Shown here one piece after another: positions 1-8,157 of a stretch of DNA of 45,842 nt; the stretch's first letter is position 1; every line of letters starts with the position of its first letter. The notes under the pieces were generated by a model that saw only the letters and a list, made by a program, of their open reading frames with translations, made no database searches and had not been told where the DNA came from. A program made the position numbers and the translations under genes. The stretch comes from Marinomonas ostreistagni. Lineage in GTDB: Bacteria; Pseudomonadota; Gammaproteobacteria; Pseudomonadales; Marinomonadaceae. The stretch lies in contig NZ_JAFEKF010000009.1 of NCBI RefSeq assembly GCF_016888445.1, positions 1 through 45,842 of the forward strand, in the 5' to 3' direction.

Positions 1-31
1 CAATCTGAGCCATGATCAAACTCTTCAGTTT
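1..31 (-). rRNA. rrs: 16S rRNA, 5' end only
   Basis: The minus strand reads the universal start of bacterial 16S rRNA (AAGAGTTTGATCATGGCTCA). Only about the first 31 bases lie in the window; the gene continues past the left edge. The exact 5' end is placed by comparison with the E. coli start and could be off by a few bases. Confidence 0.95.
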
Positions 32-186
32 AAAAAGTTTGCTCAAACTCGTGAATCACGTCTGACTTTAACTATATTCTTCAATCCGAAGATTAAAGAA
101 CGTAAAGCGAATTGACATGGTCACTTGTTTAAGACTTCAAAGTTTTTGAGAAGTCTCCAGCAAGCGCCCACACAAATTATCTGATT

Positions 187-203
187 ATCTATTTTAAAGA
201 GCG
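187..203 (-). promoter_or_regulatory. boxA-like antitermination site in the rRNA leader
   Basis: The minus strand reads GCTCTTTAAAAT, close to the boxA consensus TGCTCTTTAACA. It lies about 160 bases upstream of the 16S start and downstream of the rrn promoter, as in other gammaproteobacterial rrn leaders, where Nus factors load on the transcript. The remaining leader (32-250) shows no gene. Confidence 0.75.
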
Positions 204-259
204 TCTGACTCGTTGTCCGCTTCGTTGTTGTGAAGCGTTGTCCGTGTCAGTGGGTGCGT

Positions 260-287
260 ATAATACGCATCAGAATTTTTGACGCAA
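260..287 (-). promoter_or_regulatory. rRNA operon promoter (P1-like)
   Basis: On the minus strand a -35 of TTGCGT (282-287) and a -10 of TATTAT (260-265) are separated by 16 bases, the short spacing typical of rrn P1 promoters. A G/C-containing discriminator follows, with a start expected near 253. The A/T tract at 291-330 directly upstream could be an UP element. This is read from the sequence by consensus only. Confidence 0.7.
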
Positions 288-341
288 GCACTTTTTAAAT
301 TAATTTTAAAAAAGTTCGAATTATTACGAGAACACACTAAC

Positions 342-362
342 TCTGCTTAATTTATAAGCAGA
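342..362 (-). terminator. weak hairpin downstream of sfsA
   Basis: TCTGCTTA and TAAGCAGA form an 8-base-pair, AT-rich stem with a 5-base loop between the sfsA stop and the rrn promoter. There is no clear T-run after it on the minus strand, so its action as a terminator is uncertain. Confidence 0.3.
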
Positions 363-401
363 AACACAGGCAAAATGGTCACGAGATAGACAATTACTCT
401 A

Positions 402-1106
402 TTACGCCAGCTCAACCGGTAGTTTTTTTACTATCTCGATACGCTTAGACGAGATGTCTGCTTGATAAGCCAGCACTTCAACGCCTAGCGCTACGACCTC
501 TTTAATCGCCGCCGCATACTTAGGGTCAATGTGCTGTGCTGGCTTGACTGACTGAATGCCTGTATGTGAAACACAAAACATCAATACCGCTCGATGACCT
601 TGCGACACCACATCCGCCAGCTCATATAGATGCTTACGCCCGCGCTCCGTGACCGCATCAGGAAAATACCCCTGACCATCCTCTTCGAGCAAGGTCACGT
701 TTTTCACCTCAACATAACATAAGGGCAGATTATCGCTGCTTAATAACCAGTCGATACGGCTACCGTTACCATACTTCACTTCCGCTTTCTGTTGGTCGTA
801 ACCCGTGAGCTCAGCAATATTGCCATGTGCAATAGCCTCGCCAACCACTTTATTAGGCAATCCCGTATTAATACAGGCGAGGTACTGATCATCTACTTCA
901 ACAATTTCCCATGTATAGGCGAGTTTGCGCTTAGGATTATTGCTTTTGGAAACCCACACGCGCGCACTGTCTTGCTGACAACGACGCATCGACCCAGTAT
1001 TAGGACAATGAGCAGTAATGAGCTCTCCGTTTGCTAGCTCAATATCCGCAAGAAAACGTTTATAACGCTTGATCAAACGCCCTTCTATTAATTCAGGGAA
1101 TTGCAT
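402..1106 (-). CDS. sfsA: SfsA family protein
   Basis: The 234-residue product matches the normal length and conserved stretches of SfsA, for example EGRLIKRYKRFLADI at the start, AHCPNTGSM near residue 33, and YVEVKNVTL with FPDAVTERGRKHL around 130-155. SfsA was named for stimulating sugar fermentation genes in E. coli; the family has an OB-like N-terminal part and a nuclease-like fold with acidic and lysine residues (E-V-K), but its biochemical role is not settled. The ATG at 1106 follows an AAGG-type ribosome site. The gene is monocistronic between the dehydrogenase terminator and the rRNA promoter, and reads toward the rRNA operon. Confidence 0.92.
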   Translation of the reverse strand: MQFPELIEGRLIKRYKRFLADIELANGELITAHCPNTGSMRRCQQDSARVWVSKSNNPKRKLAYTWEIVEVDDQYLACINTGLPNKVVGEAIAHGNIAELTGYDQQKAEVKYGNGSRIDWLLSSDNLPLCYVEVKNVTLLEEDGQGYFPDAVTERGRKHLYELADVVSQGHRAVLMFCVSHTGIQSVKPAQHIDPKYAAAIKEVVALGVEVLAYQADISSKRIEIVKKLPVELA

Positions 1107-1122
1107 AACACCTTACTCCAAC

Positions 1123-1151
1123 AAAAATGACCTCACACGAATGGGAGGCCA
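1123..1151 (-). terminator. Rho-independent terminator after the dehydrogenase gene
   Basis: On the minus strand TGGCCTC pairs with GAGGTCA (one G-U pair) and is followed by TTTTTG. It lies 52 bases beyond the dehydrogenase stop and just before the sfsA start, so it separates the two genes. Confidence 0.6.
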
Positions 1152-1202
1152 TTTAAAATTAAGCGATGTTGTTTTACAAGCTACTCGGCTTTCGAATGAG
1201 CC

Positions 1203-2024
1203 TTAGCCACCAGTCGCCATGCCACCATTTACATGTATGGTTTGCCCAGTAATAAAGCTACTGTCACGGCAAGCTAAAAACACATACGCTGGACCAAGCT
1301 CATAGGGCTGACCAATACGCCCCATTGGCGATGTCATGTTATCCAAAACATCTTGATGCTCACCTTTAAAGACTAACTGAATTTCCGTCGCGATTGGACC
1401 AGGAGCAACTTGGTTAACTCGAATACCGCGCTTAACTACTTGTGCCGCCAATGCGCGAGTAAAACCAACGATTGCGCCTTTGGTTGCTGTATAAGGTACT
1501 AAGGTGTCATTACCGACAAACGCATTTACCGAAGTGGTATTAATAATGCTCGCGCCCTCTTCCATATGCTCAAGGGCAGCCTTAGTGATATAGAAGATGC
1601 CAGAGCTGTTTACAGCAAAGTGCTGAGCCCAGTCGTCATCACTGACTTCGGACAAATCACCATAAGGCTTCTGCATACCCGCATTATTCACCAGCACATC
1701 AATACCACCCCACTGCTCAACCACCTCAGCTACCACTTGTCGGCACTCATCTGCATTCGCGGTATCTCCCTGAAGCACTAATGCTTCAGCGCCTTCCTGC
1801 TCAATACCACGACGCGTTTCTACGGCGCTGTCTTCATCAGAGTGATACATAATGGCGACCTTCGCCCCTTCACGGGCCATATGTAAAGCCACTGCACGAC
1901 CAATACCGCTATCACCGCCAGTGATAAACACACGCTTCTGCTTCAGCTTATCGGCGCCTTTATAGTCCGCCGTAATGTACTCAACCGATGGCAATTGCTG
2001 ATCTAAGTTTTCTTGACTCGACAT
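1203..2024 (-). CDS. SDR family NAD(P)-dependent oxidoreductase (YghA-like)
   Basis: A 273-residue classical short-chain dehydrogenase/reductase. The nucleotide-binding TGGDSGIGRAVA lies near residues 36-47, the structural NNAG near 113, and the catalytic Ser with Y-T-A-T-K near 165-182. The N-terminal extension of about 30 residues before the Rossmann fold and the TGGDSGIG motif are typical of the YghA / glucose-dehydrogenase-like soluble group that acts on aldehydes or polyols with NAD(P)H. The true substrate cannot be read. A strong AAGGAG site precedes the ATG. The closing motif ITGQTIHVNGGMATGG is the normal SDR end. Confidence 0.9.
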   Translation of the reverse strand: MSSQENLDQQLPSVEYITADYKGADKLKQKRVFITGGDSGIGRAVALHMAREGAKVAIMYHSDEDSAVETRRGIEQEGAEALVLQGDTANADECRQVVAEVVEQWGGIDVLVNNAGMQKPYGDLSEVSDDDWAQHFAVNSSGIFYITKAALEHMEEGASIINTTSVNAFVGNDTLVPYTATKGAIVGFTRALAAQVVKRGIRVNQVAPGPIATEIQLVFKGEHQDVLDNMTSPMGRIGQPYELGPAYVFLACRDSSFITGQTIHVNGGMATGG

Positions 2025-2185
2025 CCTCTTCTCCTTGGCTGGTTAACTAACGCTATATCTGAAGTTTATCGTTTCGCTTTTCATCCATAGCCGCAAGCAG
2101 CCGATGCACCCAAATACTCACTTTCATGATCGATTGAAGTTGCTTACACACTCACTTCTACATGACATAGCCAAACACCGGGCAC

Positions 2186-2211
2186 AAAAAAGCCCGCTAG
2201 ATAGCGGGCTT
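2186..2211 (-). terminator. Rho-independent terminator after the Wzz-like gene
   Basis: AGCCCGCT / AGCGGGCT stem with an AGAT loop, followed on the minus strand by TTTTTTG. It lies 26 bases past the stop of the Wzz-like gene. The hairpin is identical to the one at 3011-3032. Confidence 0.85.
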
Positions 2212-2236
2212 GTAACTAGTATCGACAAAATTGTCA

Positions 2237-2890
2237 TTAAGCGTCTTTGCGCTTACGAATCATACTGCGCACTAAAACATAGAACACACCCACCATACCG
2301 CCAAGAACAATGGATAGCGCTAAGATTAGTGGCACTTTCGGCGCCGTTTTAGCAATATTAACAGAACCAAAGCTTACTACTTGCTGACCGTTATCGATCA
2401 TTTGCAACGTTCGCTTTGCGTTCAACATATTTGTTGCTACGCGCTCAGTATTGAGTAATGCCTCATTAAGGTCATTTTGAATCAAGTTTAACTCTACTGT
2501 CGCCTCGCGATATACCTCTGAGGTTATCACCTTCTGATACTCGCTTAGCTCTTGCGCGTAAACACTCGCAGCAGCGGGCGCCGTAGTAGAGATCGAGACA
2601 CTTGCATTCTGCAGACTCCACTTACCTTCAGACAACGCCGATAGCCTTTTATTTACTTCGCCTTCAATACAACTAACATTGCTATCGCAAATTTGCTGCG
2701 CACTCACCGGATAAATGTTGATCGCGTAAGGAACGGAAACGTTAAACTTTGGCTGAGCTAGATACGCATAGCTACCGCCAGCCACTAAGGCAAGCACAAC
2801 AAATGCAGTGATTAGCCATTTGCCCTCCCAAAGCGTTTGAAAAAGCTCAAATAAGTCTATTTCATCGTCCAACGGCTTTGACTGTTCCAT
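2237..2890 (-). CDS. Wzz-type polysaccharide chain-length determinant protein
   Basis: The 217-residue product has the Wzz layout: a short cytoplasmic acidic start (DDEIDLFELFQTLWEGKW), a first membrane helix at about 30-50, a periplasmic stretch with a helical middle (about 60-180), and a second membrane helix near 187-210 followed by a basic end (RKRKDA). Wzz proteins set the length of O-antigen or related polysaccharides made by the Wzy pathway at the inner membrane. This one is short compared with E. coli WzzB (about 325 residues). There is no polysaccharide cluster beside it, so it is an orphan here. Before insertion of the element it would have been the gene next to the 3' end of guaA. 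Confidence 0.75.
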   Translation of the reverse strand: MEQSKPLDDEIDLFELFQTLWEGKWLITAFVVLALVAGGSYAYLAQPKFNVSVPYAINIYPVSAQQICDSNVSCIEGEVNKRLSALSEGKWSLQNASVSISTTAPAAASVYAQELSEYQKVITSEVYREATVELNLIQNDLNEALLNTERVATNMLNAKRTLQMIDNGQQVVSFGSVNIAKTAPKVPLILALSIVLGGMVGVFYVLVRSMIRKRKDA

Positions 2891-3006
2891 TAACTCTATC
2901 CTTTATAACTGTGTGTTAAATAATGCATTTTTCGCATTATCCTTAATCCACTCTGAAAAGTGAACCCAATCAGCTAGACAACTCACTGCAAGGCCTTATT
3001 TCAAAC

Positions 3007-3032
3007 AAAAAAGCCCGCTAGATAGCGGGCTT
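3007..3032 (-). terminator. guaA-type terminator, left copy
   Basis: AAGCCCGCT / AGCGGGCTT hairpin with an AGAT loop, followed on the minus strand by TTTTTTG. It is part of the left attachment repeat and corresponds to the terminator that follows guaA at 23543-23567. It may end transcripts of the small gene at 3121-3297. Confidence 0.8.
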
Positions 3033-3090
3033 GGGAGTGTTTATTGCGGTTCAGTGCAAGGTGTTACCTAACGCTGAATTATTCCCACTC
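3008..3090. repeat. left attachment-site repeat (attL/attR), guaA 3' end
   Basis: The 83 bases match 23543-23625 with two mismatches (3024 and 3048); 3049-3090 is a perfect 42-base match. On the minus strand it encodes the last residues of GuaA (E-W-E-stop) and carries the guaA terminator. Codon-level resemblance (T-I before E-W-E) continues a few bases to 3098, then is lost. This is the duplicated target expected when a tyrosine integrase inserts into the 3' end of guaA and restores the gene. The surrounding 2891-3120 holds nothing else that I recognise. Confidence 0.88.
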
Positions 3091-3120
3091 TATCGTCAAT
3101 GAGGGCCGTAACCCCTTTAA

Positions 3121-3297
3121 CTACGGCCGTTTGGGGCTTGGTTCTGCCGTACTACCATTATTAGTACCATGTTCAGCATTTTGTTTCGCCTTTTCTTCCC
3201 GACGACGCTTCAGCTCGGCACGCGCCCAAGCAGAGGACTCAGCCATGTCGCGACGAAGCTCCTTACGCTCTTCATTTGTTAATTGATACACAAGCAT
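3121..3297 (-). CDS. small charged protein next to the attachment site
   Basis: A 58-residue frame with an ATG at 3295-3297 and a TAG at 3121-3123. It begins MLVYQLTNEERKELR and is rich in Arg, Lys and Glu (R-R-R-E-E-K-A-K in the middle), so it is predicted to be a highly charged helix with a flexible Gly/Asn/Pro end. A GGAAG ribosome site lies about 6 bases upstream. No family is recognised. Its place at the element edge, transcribed toward the attachment repeat, would fit a small accessory protein, but that is a guess. The 184 bases between it and the next gene (3298-3481) must hold both divergent promoters. Confidence 0.5.
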   Translation of the reverse strand: MLVYQLTNEERKELRRDMAESSAWARAELKRRREEKAKQNAEHGTNNGSTAEPSPKRP

Positions 3298-3481
3298 TCA
3301 TCACTTCCCACTCGTTGTCTCCTCTCAAAGCACCTTTCATCCTGGCTGAAGGAACCAATGAGGCAAATCTACCTTTCACATTAATAGTAAGCGTAGTTAA
3401 ACAAAAACATAGTATCTTTATGCTTAGCAATGCAAGTAGCACTATTTTTACTCGCAAGTAAAACAAGGAAAGGAGAGAAAA

Positions 3482-6073
3482 GTGACGCCTATAGAGCAAA
3501 TTCAAGCATGGATTCAAGACAAACCAAACTGGTGGAAGCATAGTATCAAGCTTGCTCTTGATCACGGAGAGTTAGAACAGAAAGACTTAGCAGATATCTA
3601 TAAAATGGCTCGAATTGAGCATAAATTAGAAAGCGTAACAGGAATTACTCCCCCTTATACTGACCAACAAATAGATTTCACCGGGCATACAAGTGAGCAA
3701 GAGGAAGTGAAATTGCTCTCTTTGTCTAATGTCACCGGGGTTGGTTCACTCATTGCGGACCAAACGCTTAATTTCTCCCAAGAAGGTCTATTCATTGTGT
3801 ATGGCGATAATGGAGCGGGAAAGTCCAGTTATTCCAGTATAATGAAGCATGCATGTCTTACTCGTGGAACATTTCCCAAAATATTAGGGAATGTATTCGA
3901 GCCAAGCCCTCACTCCTTACCTAGTGCCACTCTTAGCTTACTTGTTAATAGCAGAAACGAGCAGCACCACTGGACCTCAAACTCTTCAAGTATCCAATCT
4001 TTAAAAGCTATTAGAGTTTTCGATACCGAATCTTCTCACCATTACGTTAACAAAGAAGATGTTTTAGGATTCAAGCCATCAGGTTTGAATTTATTAACGG
4101 AATTAACAAAGGCCATTTCGTATGTAAGAGATGCGGTCGATAAGGATTTAAAATCTGGTCAGGGGCTAGTTCAGATACGACCATTACAATCAGGCACTTA
4201 TGTATCACAATTTCTCGCAAATATATCATCAAACACGAAAGAAGATGATGTACACGCTCTCAAAGCAACGGCGGAAGAGCTTGCATATATAGAGCCTTTA
4301 CGACAAGAAATAGCAAAAGATAAGCTTCAGACCCCCGAAAGTTTAAGAACAAACCTGAATCAACAGCTGCTTACCGTAGAACCGCTTCAACGGTTTATGC
4401 TCAATACCCTCAGATATTTGGGAGATAAGGCTTTTGATAGGCTAAAAGAGCTACAGAAGGACTACATTACAAAACAAAGAGCTGCCGACCAAATAATGCA
4501 AGCCACCCTGAAAGGCTTACCTTTAGAATCCGTAACAGGCATAAACTGGCAAAATCTGTGGCGTGCGGCGAGAACATTCATAGAAAGTGAACCAAACTCC
4601 AACAACTTTCCACCCATCGAGGGTGACTATTGCCCTCTTTGTCTTCAAGAGATATCAGAAAGCAGCGGCGAAAGACTAGGCTTATTGAACAAGTTCTTAG
4701 CTGATAATGCTGCTAAGGATGCAGCAGCTGCTTATAACGACTTTAATAATGCGCTAAGAATGATTTCATCACAGACACTTAGCTTAGAAGATTACAAAGC
4801 CGGGTTAGAAGATGCTAATAAACTGAAGCCAGGTATCAAAGACAGAATTACATCCCTGTTTGAAGAGCTCAAAGTACGACAGAAGTTGTTTACAACATCC
4901 TTAGAATTACCCGACATTCAATCGAGCTTAGATGTATCCTCAACTACCGACATAGCAGCACTGACTCAACACTTAAACGAGCAAATAGCAAAAGTTAAGA
5001 CGAACCAGGACCTAACTAACCTTATCAATAAAAAAGAGGCACTCTTACAGGAGCTCATAGACAAAAAGTACATTCTTGAAAATAGCGACCCAATACTTCA
5101 AAACATTCGCCAGTATAGAATTGTAGATAAGTTGAGTGAGATAAAAAGAGAATGCAACACCCGTAGAGTTTCAGACCTTTCCTCTACAATCTATCAGCAA
5201 GGTGTTATAGAACCGATTACTGAGGCATTTAGCAACGAACTAAAACAGTTCGGATTCACTAGGTTCTCTGTAAATGTACAGACAAGGAACTCTGGTGGTC
5301 ATCAGCAATTTAAACTATCAATAGCAAATTCTGGTGAGCCAATCGTTGCTAAAGTCGCGAGTGAGGGCGAACAGAGATGCATTGCTATAGCTGCATTCTT
5401 AGCTGAGATGAAAGCAGATAAACGTCTTTCTGCCATTGTATTTGATGATCCAGTAAACTCTTTAAGTCATCAGTGGAGTAGCAAAGTAGCCGCAAGACTC
5501 GTCAAAGAGTCTCTTTCAAGGCAGGTAATAGTATTCACTCATGACATTGTATTCTTCAAGCTTTTACTCGAACAGGCTGAGATTCATAATGCATTGCATT
5601 CAAGTCTCACGTTAGAGCGATCAAGGCAATATTCAGGAATAGTAAGGGATAGTGCCCCATGGGAAGCACTTACTACCTCCAAACGGATAAAGCGCTTAAA
5701 TACAAAGTTGAGAGGCTTAAGGAAGACTTATCTCGAAGATACTGAAACAGTATTTCGCCAAGAAACTCAGGGATTCTATGGCTTATTAAGAGAGGCATGG
5801 GAGCGTCTAGTGGAAGAGAAACTACTAAATAAGGTAGTCAATAGGTTTGAGCGCGGAGTTTATACGCAACGCCTGTCACGCCTTGTTGATATATCCGCTG
5901 CAGATATTTCAGTAGTTGATAATGCGATGAGTAAGTGTAGTACTTATTTTACAGGCCACGACAGTGCTCCTGCTATGGGTACCCCATACCCTACAATTGA
6001 GGAAATCGAGTCTGATTTAAAAGCTATTCAAGACTTTCTCGACGAGTTACAACAGAATCGAAAAAGAACCTAG
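3482..6073 (+). CDS. ABC-type ATPase with zinc-hook motif (AAA_13 / RloC-like), putative defence effector
   Basis: An 863-residue protein starting at GTG, with AAGGAG six bases upstream. After about 75 residues of helical N-terminus it has a Walker A, GDNGAGKSS (108-116), then a long helical middle carrying C-P-L-C at 384-387, placed like a Rad50/RloC zinc hook. The second half of the ATPase follows: an SEGEQR signature near 628, AIVFDDPVNS (Walker B, about 651-660) and FTHD (H-loop). The C-terminal domain has R770-x3-E774 and H826, resembling the Arg-Glu-His set of PrrC/RloC anticodon nucleases, though the spacing to the His is longer than I recall for PrrC. The split ATPase around a coiled coil is clear; nuclease activity is inferred. 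It stands alone on the plus strand at the element edge, a usual place for cargo, and has AT-rich codon use. Confidence 0.75.
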   Translation: MTPIEQIQAWIQDKPNWWKHSIKLALDHGELEQKDLADIYKMARIEHKLESVTGITPPYTDQQIDFTGHTSEQEEVKLLSLSNVTGVGSLIADQTLNFSQEGLFIVYGDNGAGKSSYSSIMKHACLTRGTFPKILGNVFEPSPHSLPSATLSLLVNSRNEQHHWTSNSSSIQSLKAIRVFDTESSHHYVNKEDVLGFKPSGLNLLTELTKAISYVRDAVDKDLKSGQGLVQIRPLQSGTYVSQFLANISSNTKEDDVHALKATAEELAYIEPLRQEIAKDKLQTPESLRTNLNQQLLTVEPLQRFMLNTLRYLGDKAFDRLKELQKDYITKQRAADQIMQATLKGLPLESVTGINWQNLWRAARTFIESEPNSNNFPPIEGDYCPLCLQEISESSGERLGLLNKFLADNAAKDAAAAYNDFNNALRMISSQTLSLEDYKAGLEDANKLKPGIKDRITSLFEELKVRQKLFTTSLELPDIQSSLDVSSTTDIAALTQHLNEQIAKVKTNQDLTNLINKKEALLQELIDKKYILENSDPILQNIRQYRIVDKLSEIKRECNTRRVSDLSSTIYQQGVIEPITEAFSNELKQFGFTRFSVNVQTRNSGGHQQFKLSIANSGEPIVAKVASEGEQRCIAIAAFLAEMKADKRLSAIVFDDPVNSLSHQWSSKVAARLVKESLSRQVIVFTHDIVFFKLLLEQAEIHNALHSSLTLERSRQYSGIVRDSAPWEALTTSKRIKRLNTKLRGLRKTYLEDTETVFRQETQGFYGLLREAWERLVEEKLLNKVVNRFERGVYTQRLSRLVDISAADISVVDNAMSKCSTYFTGHDSAPAMGTPYPTIEEIESDLKAIQDFLDELQQNRKRT

Positions 6074-6102
6074 AAGACATAAATTAATGTCTATTAAATA
6101 AG

Positions 6103-6130
6103 TTAAAGCCCACTGATAAGCGGGCTTTAA
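6103..6130. terminator. bidirectional terminator between convergent genes
   Basis: TTAAAGCCCACT and AGCGGGCTTTAA flank a GATA loop midway between the ATPase stop and the protease stop. The single mismatch (A-C) on the plus strand becomes a G-U pair on the minus strand, so it should fold better for the minus-strand transcript. Confidence 0.6.
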
Positions 6131-6181
6131 CTATCTATATAACTTTATATTTTTAAAGAACTTTGTAATGAAAATTCTGAC

Positions 6182-7615
6182 CTAGTTATATATAGCCTGT
6201 TCAAAGAACTCTCGATCGAAATCATTCATCGACTCTACCGAGATGTTTTCTCTAAGAATTGAATTACATATTTCTCGCGGGCTAGAATTGTTGCTCTGCA
6301 AGTTATGGGCAGTTCCCCACCAAGTGGATTTCCTTCCTGCTTTCCTCTCCATAATATCATGCTCGTTGGCAACCTGATTAGCCAATACACCACAATCTAG
6401 GTCATACTTTTTAGATACTTGAATGACAGAATTTTTCAGCCAAGCGATATTCCCTTTAGCATTTGCAAAGCATTCTTGTACGTATTCCTCAGCGTCTAGG
6501 CCCAAAAGAACTTTTGAAGCAAATACGTTTGCCTCCAGTTCTTCAGCATCTAACCGTCTTTCATCACTAGTTTCACTGAGCTCGATCAAAGAGAACTCTG
6601 ACAAGCCAGGCTTTTGCGTAGCATGATAAAACTCATGTAATAGATCGAAGGACCAACGAGAGGAGTGTGAAGTCTTTTGCTTAACGACTATTACATTTCG
6701 ACTTTCAATTCTCCATGTAGCACCATGGAACGCGCCAGAGTCATTCAAACCTAATACAATAACGCCCTTACTGTATACATAGGATAAAAGAGATTCAAAG
6801 CTAAGATCACCATACTTCTCTTGCACCTCTTGTCTAACAACATGAGGATCATCCGAAAGTTTAAGTTTTGGTTTATCAAAATATTTAGCAGCTAATCTTG
6901 CTACAGTATAGGCATACTGAGTATACGCACTTGCATATTGTTGATTAGCACTTGCAGGCATTTTAAACCTAGCGACTAAAGCCCCATCACGTCCCATCGA
7001 TAGTGACTCATCGCCTAATAGCTGCTCTTTGCTCCATCCAAAGATAGCTTTAACCTTCTCACAGACACGATCAACCCAAGTATCACAATCAAAATTGATT
7101 ATATCTCTTGGAGCAATACGCTTTTCAATAAAGGCTTTATCTAAGCCCGCATCAGATAATTTACTAATTAAAAGGTTTTGCGTTCTTGACGCCTTTGGTA
7201 AAAAAACATCCTCAGTAACCTTTAAATCCAAAGCATTAATCACTGATAGCAAGGTCGAAAAGCTCGCAGAAGAATATTCTAAGTTTTCATAGCGCTGTAT
7301 TTGTTGCTCTTTCATCCCAAGCTTATCTGCTAAGTCTTTTTGCGTTAGACCTAGATAGATTCTTGACCGAATAAGGGCCTTTGGTAAGTCGGCAATGTTA
7401 TCGACATCAAAAACAGCAAACTCACCAGAAAGAAGCTGTTCGTACTCTTCAATATCACGCACCAAATCATCTCTTTGAAATATAAGAGCATTTTTTTGAG
7501 CCTGCATTAACAGAGGATGAATATCGCTACTGCCTTCACCGATTTCTTGGATAGCAGCATCAAAATCTCTAACTTTACTCCGCGTAAGAGCTAGTTGTTT
7601 TGAGTTCTTAATCAT
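6182..7615 (-). CDS. XRE helix-turn-helix / ImmA-IrrE family metallopeptidase
   Basis: A 477-residue fusion. An N-terminal helical stretch (1-75) leads into an XRE-type helix-turn-helix at about 82-125 (LGLTQKDLADKLG, then QIQRYENL). The C-terminal half carries H327-E-F-Y-H331, the HExxH zinc motif of ImmA/IrrE peptidases. Members of this family cleave or inactivate repressors, as ImmA does to ImmR in ICEBs1, or act as toxin/antitoxin partners. Its start overlaps the stop of the upstream nucleotidyltransferase-like gene by four bases (ATGA), so the pair is co-translated. It is longer than the usual fused XRE-ImmA of about 380 residues because of the N-terminal and C-terminal extensions. Whether it serves the element's own control, a toxin-antitoxin pair or anti-phage defence cannot be told. 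Confidence 0.8.
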   Translation of the reverse strand: MIKNSKQLALTRSKVRDFDAAIQEIGEGSSDIHPLLMQAQKNALIFQRDDLVRDIEEYEQLLSGEFAVFDVDNIADLPKALIRSRIYLGLTQKDLADKLGMKEQQIQRYENLEYSSASFSTLLSVINALDLKVTEDVFLPKASRTQNLLISKLSDAGLDKAFIEKRIAPRDIINFDCDTWVDRVCEKVKAIFGWSKEQLLGDESLSMGRDGALVARFKMPASANQQYASAYTQYAYTVARLAAKYFDKPKLKLSDDPHVVRQEVQEKYGDLSFESLLSYVYSKGVIVLGLNDSGAFHGATWRIESRNVIVVKQKTSHSSRWSFDLLHEFYHATQKPGLSEFSLIELSETSDERRLDAEELEANVFASKVLLGLDAEEYVQECFANAKGNIAWLKNSVIQVSKKYDLDCGVLANQVANEHDIMERKAGRKSTWWGTAHNLQSNNSSPREICNSILRENISVESMNDFDREFFEQAIYN

Positions 7616-8055
7616 TGCTTACCTCCAATTTTAATTGCCACAATCCCTTTCTTTTCACCTGTATTCTTATCTTCTTGAAAAAAATTAAGGAAGGTCTTTC
7701 CGCTTCGACCTTCGGGGATTTCTGCAGGAAAAACATCGCCTCTATATCTAAGCTCAATCTCGTCTCGGTCTTTATCCGACGAGAGTAGTAAACAGGGATC
7801 AAGCTTACTGGGATCAACACCTGCAATACTCCAAGCCATATCGTAGTCGCCAGGAAACTCCTTCTCCGTCACGAAACTACCGTCGACATAAATGAGTGTG
7901 CATCCTGCAGCTTCTAAGTTTTTAATTAACAAGCTAAGCCCGTCTAGTAGCCACGCTCTTTTAGCGTTATAGCCGAATCGGCCGAAGAGCTCCTGAGCGG
8001 AACAGTAATGAATGCCTGCTGGCAGATTACCATTATCATTAAAATCCGGAATCAT
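7612..8055 (-). CDS. nucleotidyltransferase-like protein (DUF6932-type)
   Basis: A 147-residue protein. D-G-S-F-V-T at 58-63 followed by P-G-D70-Y-D72 is the G-S...D-x-D signature of the nucleotidyltransferase fold. The opening (M-I-P-D-F-N-D-N-G-N-L-P-x-G-I-H) is the typical start of the family I know as DUF6932. The family often sits next to XRE/ImmA genes, and here the two overlap by four bases. The biochemical target is unknown; proteins of this fold transfer nucleotides to proteins or RNA or act as antitoxins. The 102 bases upstream (8056-8157) are AT-rich and probably hold the promoter of the pair. Confidence 0.65.
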   Translation of the reverse strand: MIPDFNDNGNLPAGIHYCSAQELFGRFGYNAKRAWLLDGLSLLIKNLEAAGCTLIYVDGSFVTEKEFPGDYDMAWSIAGVDPSKLDPCLLLSSDKDRDEIELRYRGDVFPAEIPEGRSGKTFLNFFQEDKNTGEKKGIVAIKIGGKQ

Positions 8056-8157
8056 AACCCAACTTTATTGTTGTGTAATAAAAGTTTAGCTCTTTTACCT
8101 AAGTAAGCAACCTAAGTCAATAGGTGCACCTATTGTCATATGTAACCAACTCAATGG

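Noticed and set aside
3082..3110. Left repeat as a remnant of a second guaA gene
   Set aside because: Likeness to guaA stops after about six codons, as expected of an attachment site rather than of a decayed gene.
3044..3286. Plus-strand frame over the left attachment repeat
   Set aside because: It is antisense to the guaA-end repeat and to the better supported small minus-strand gene.
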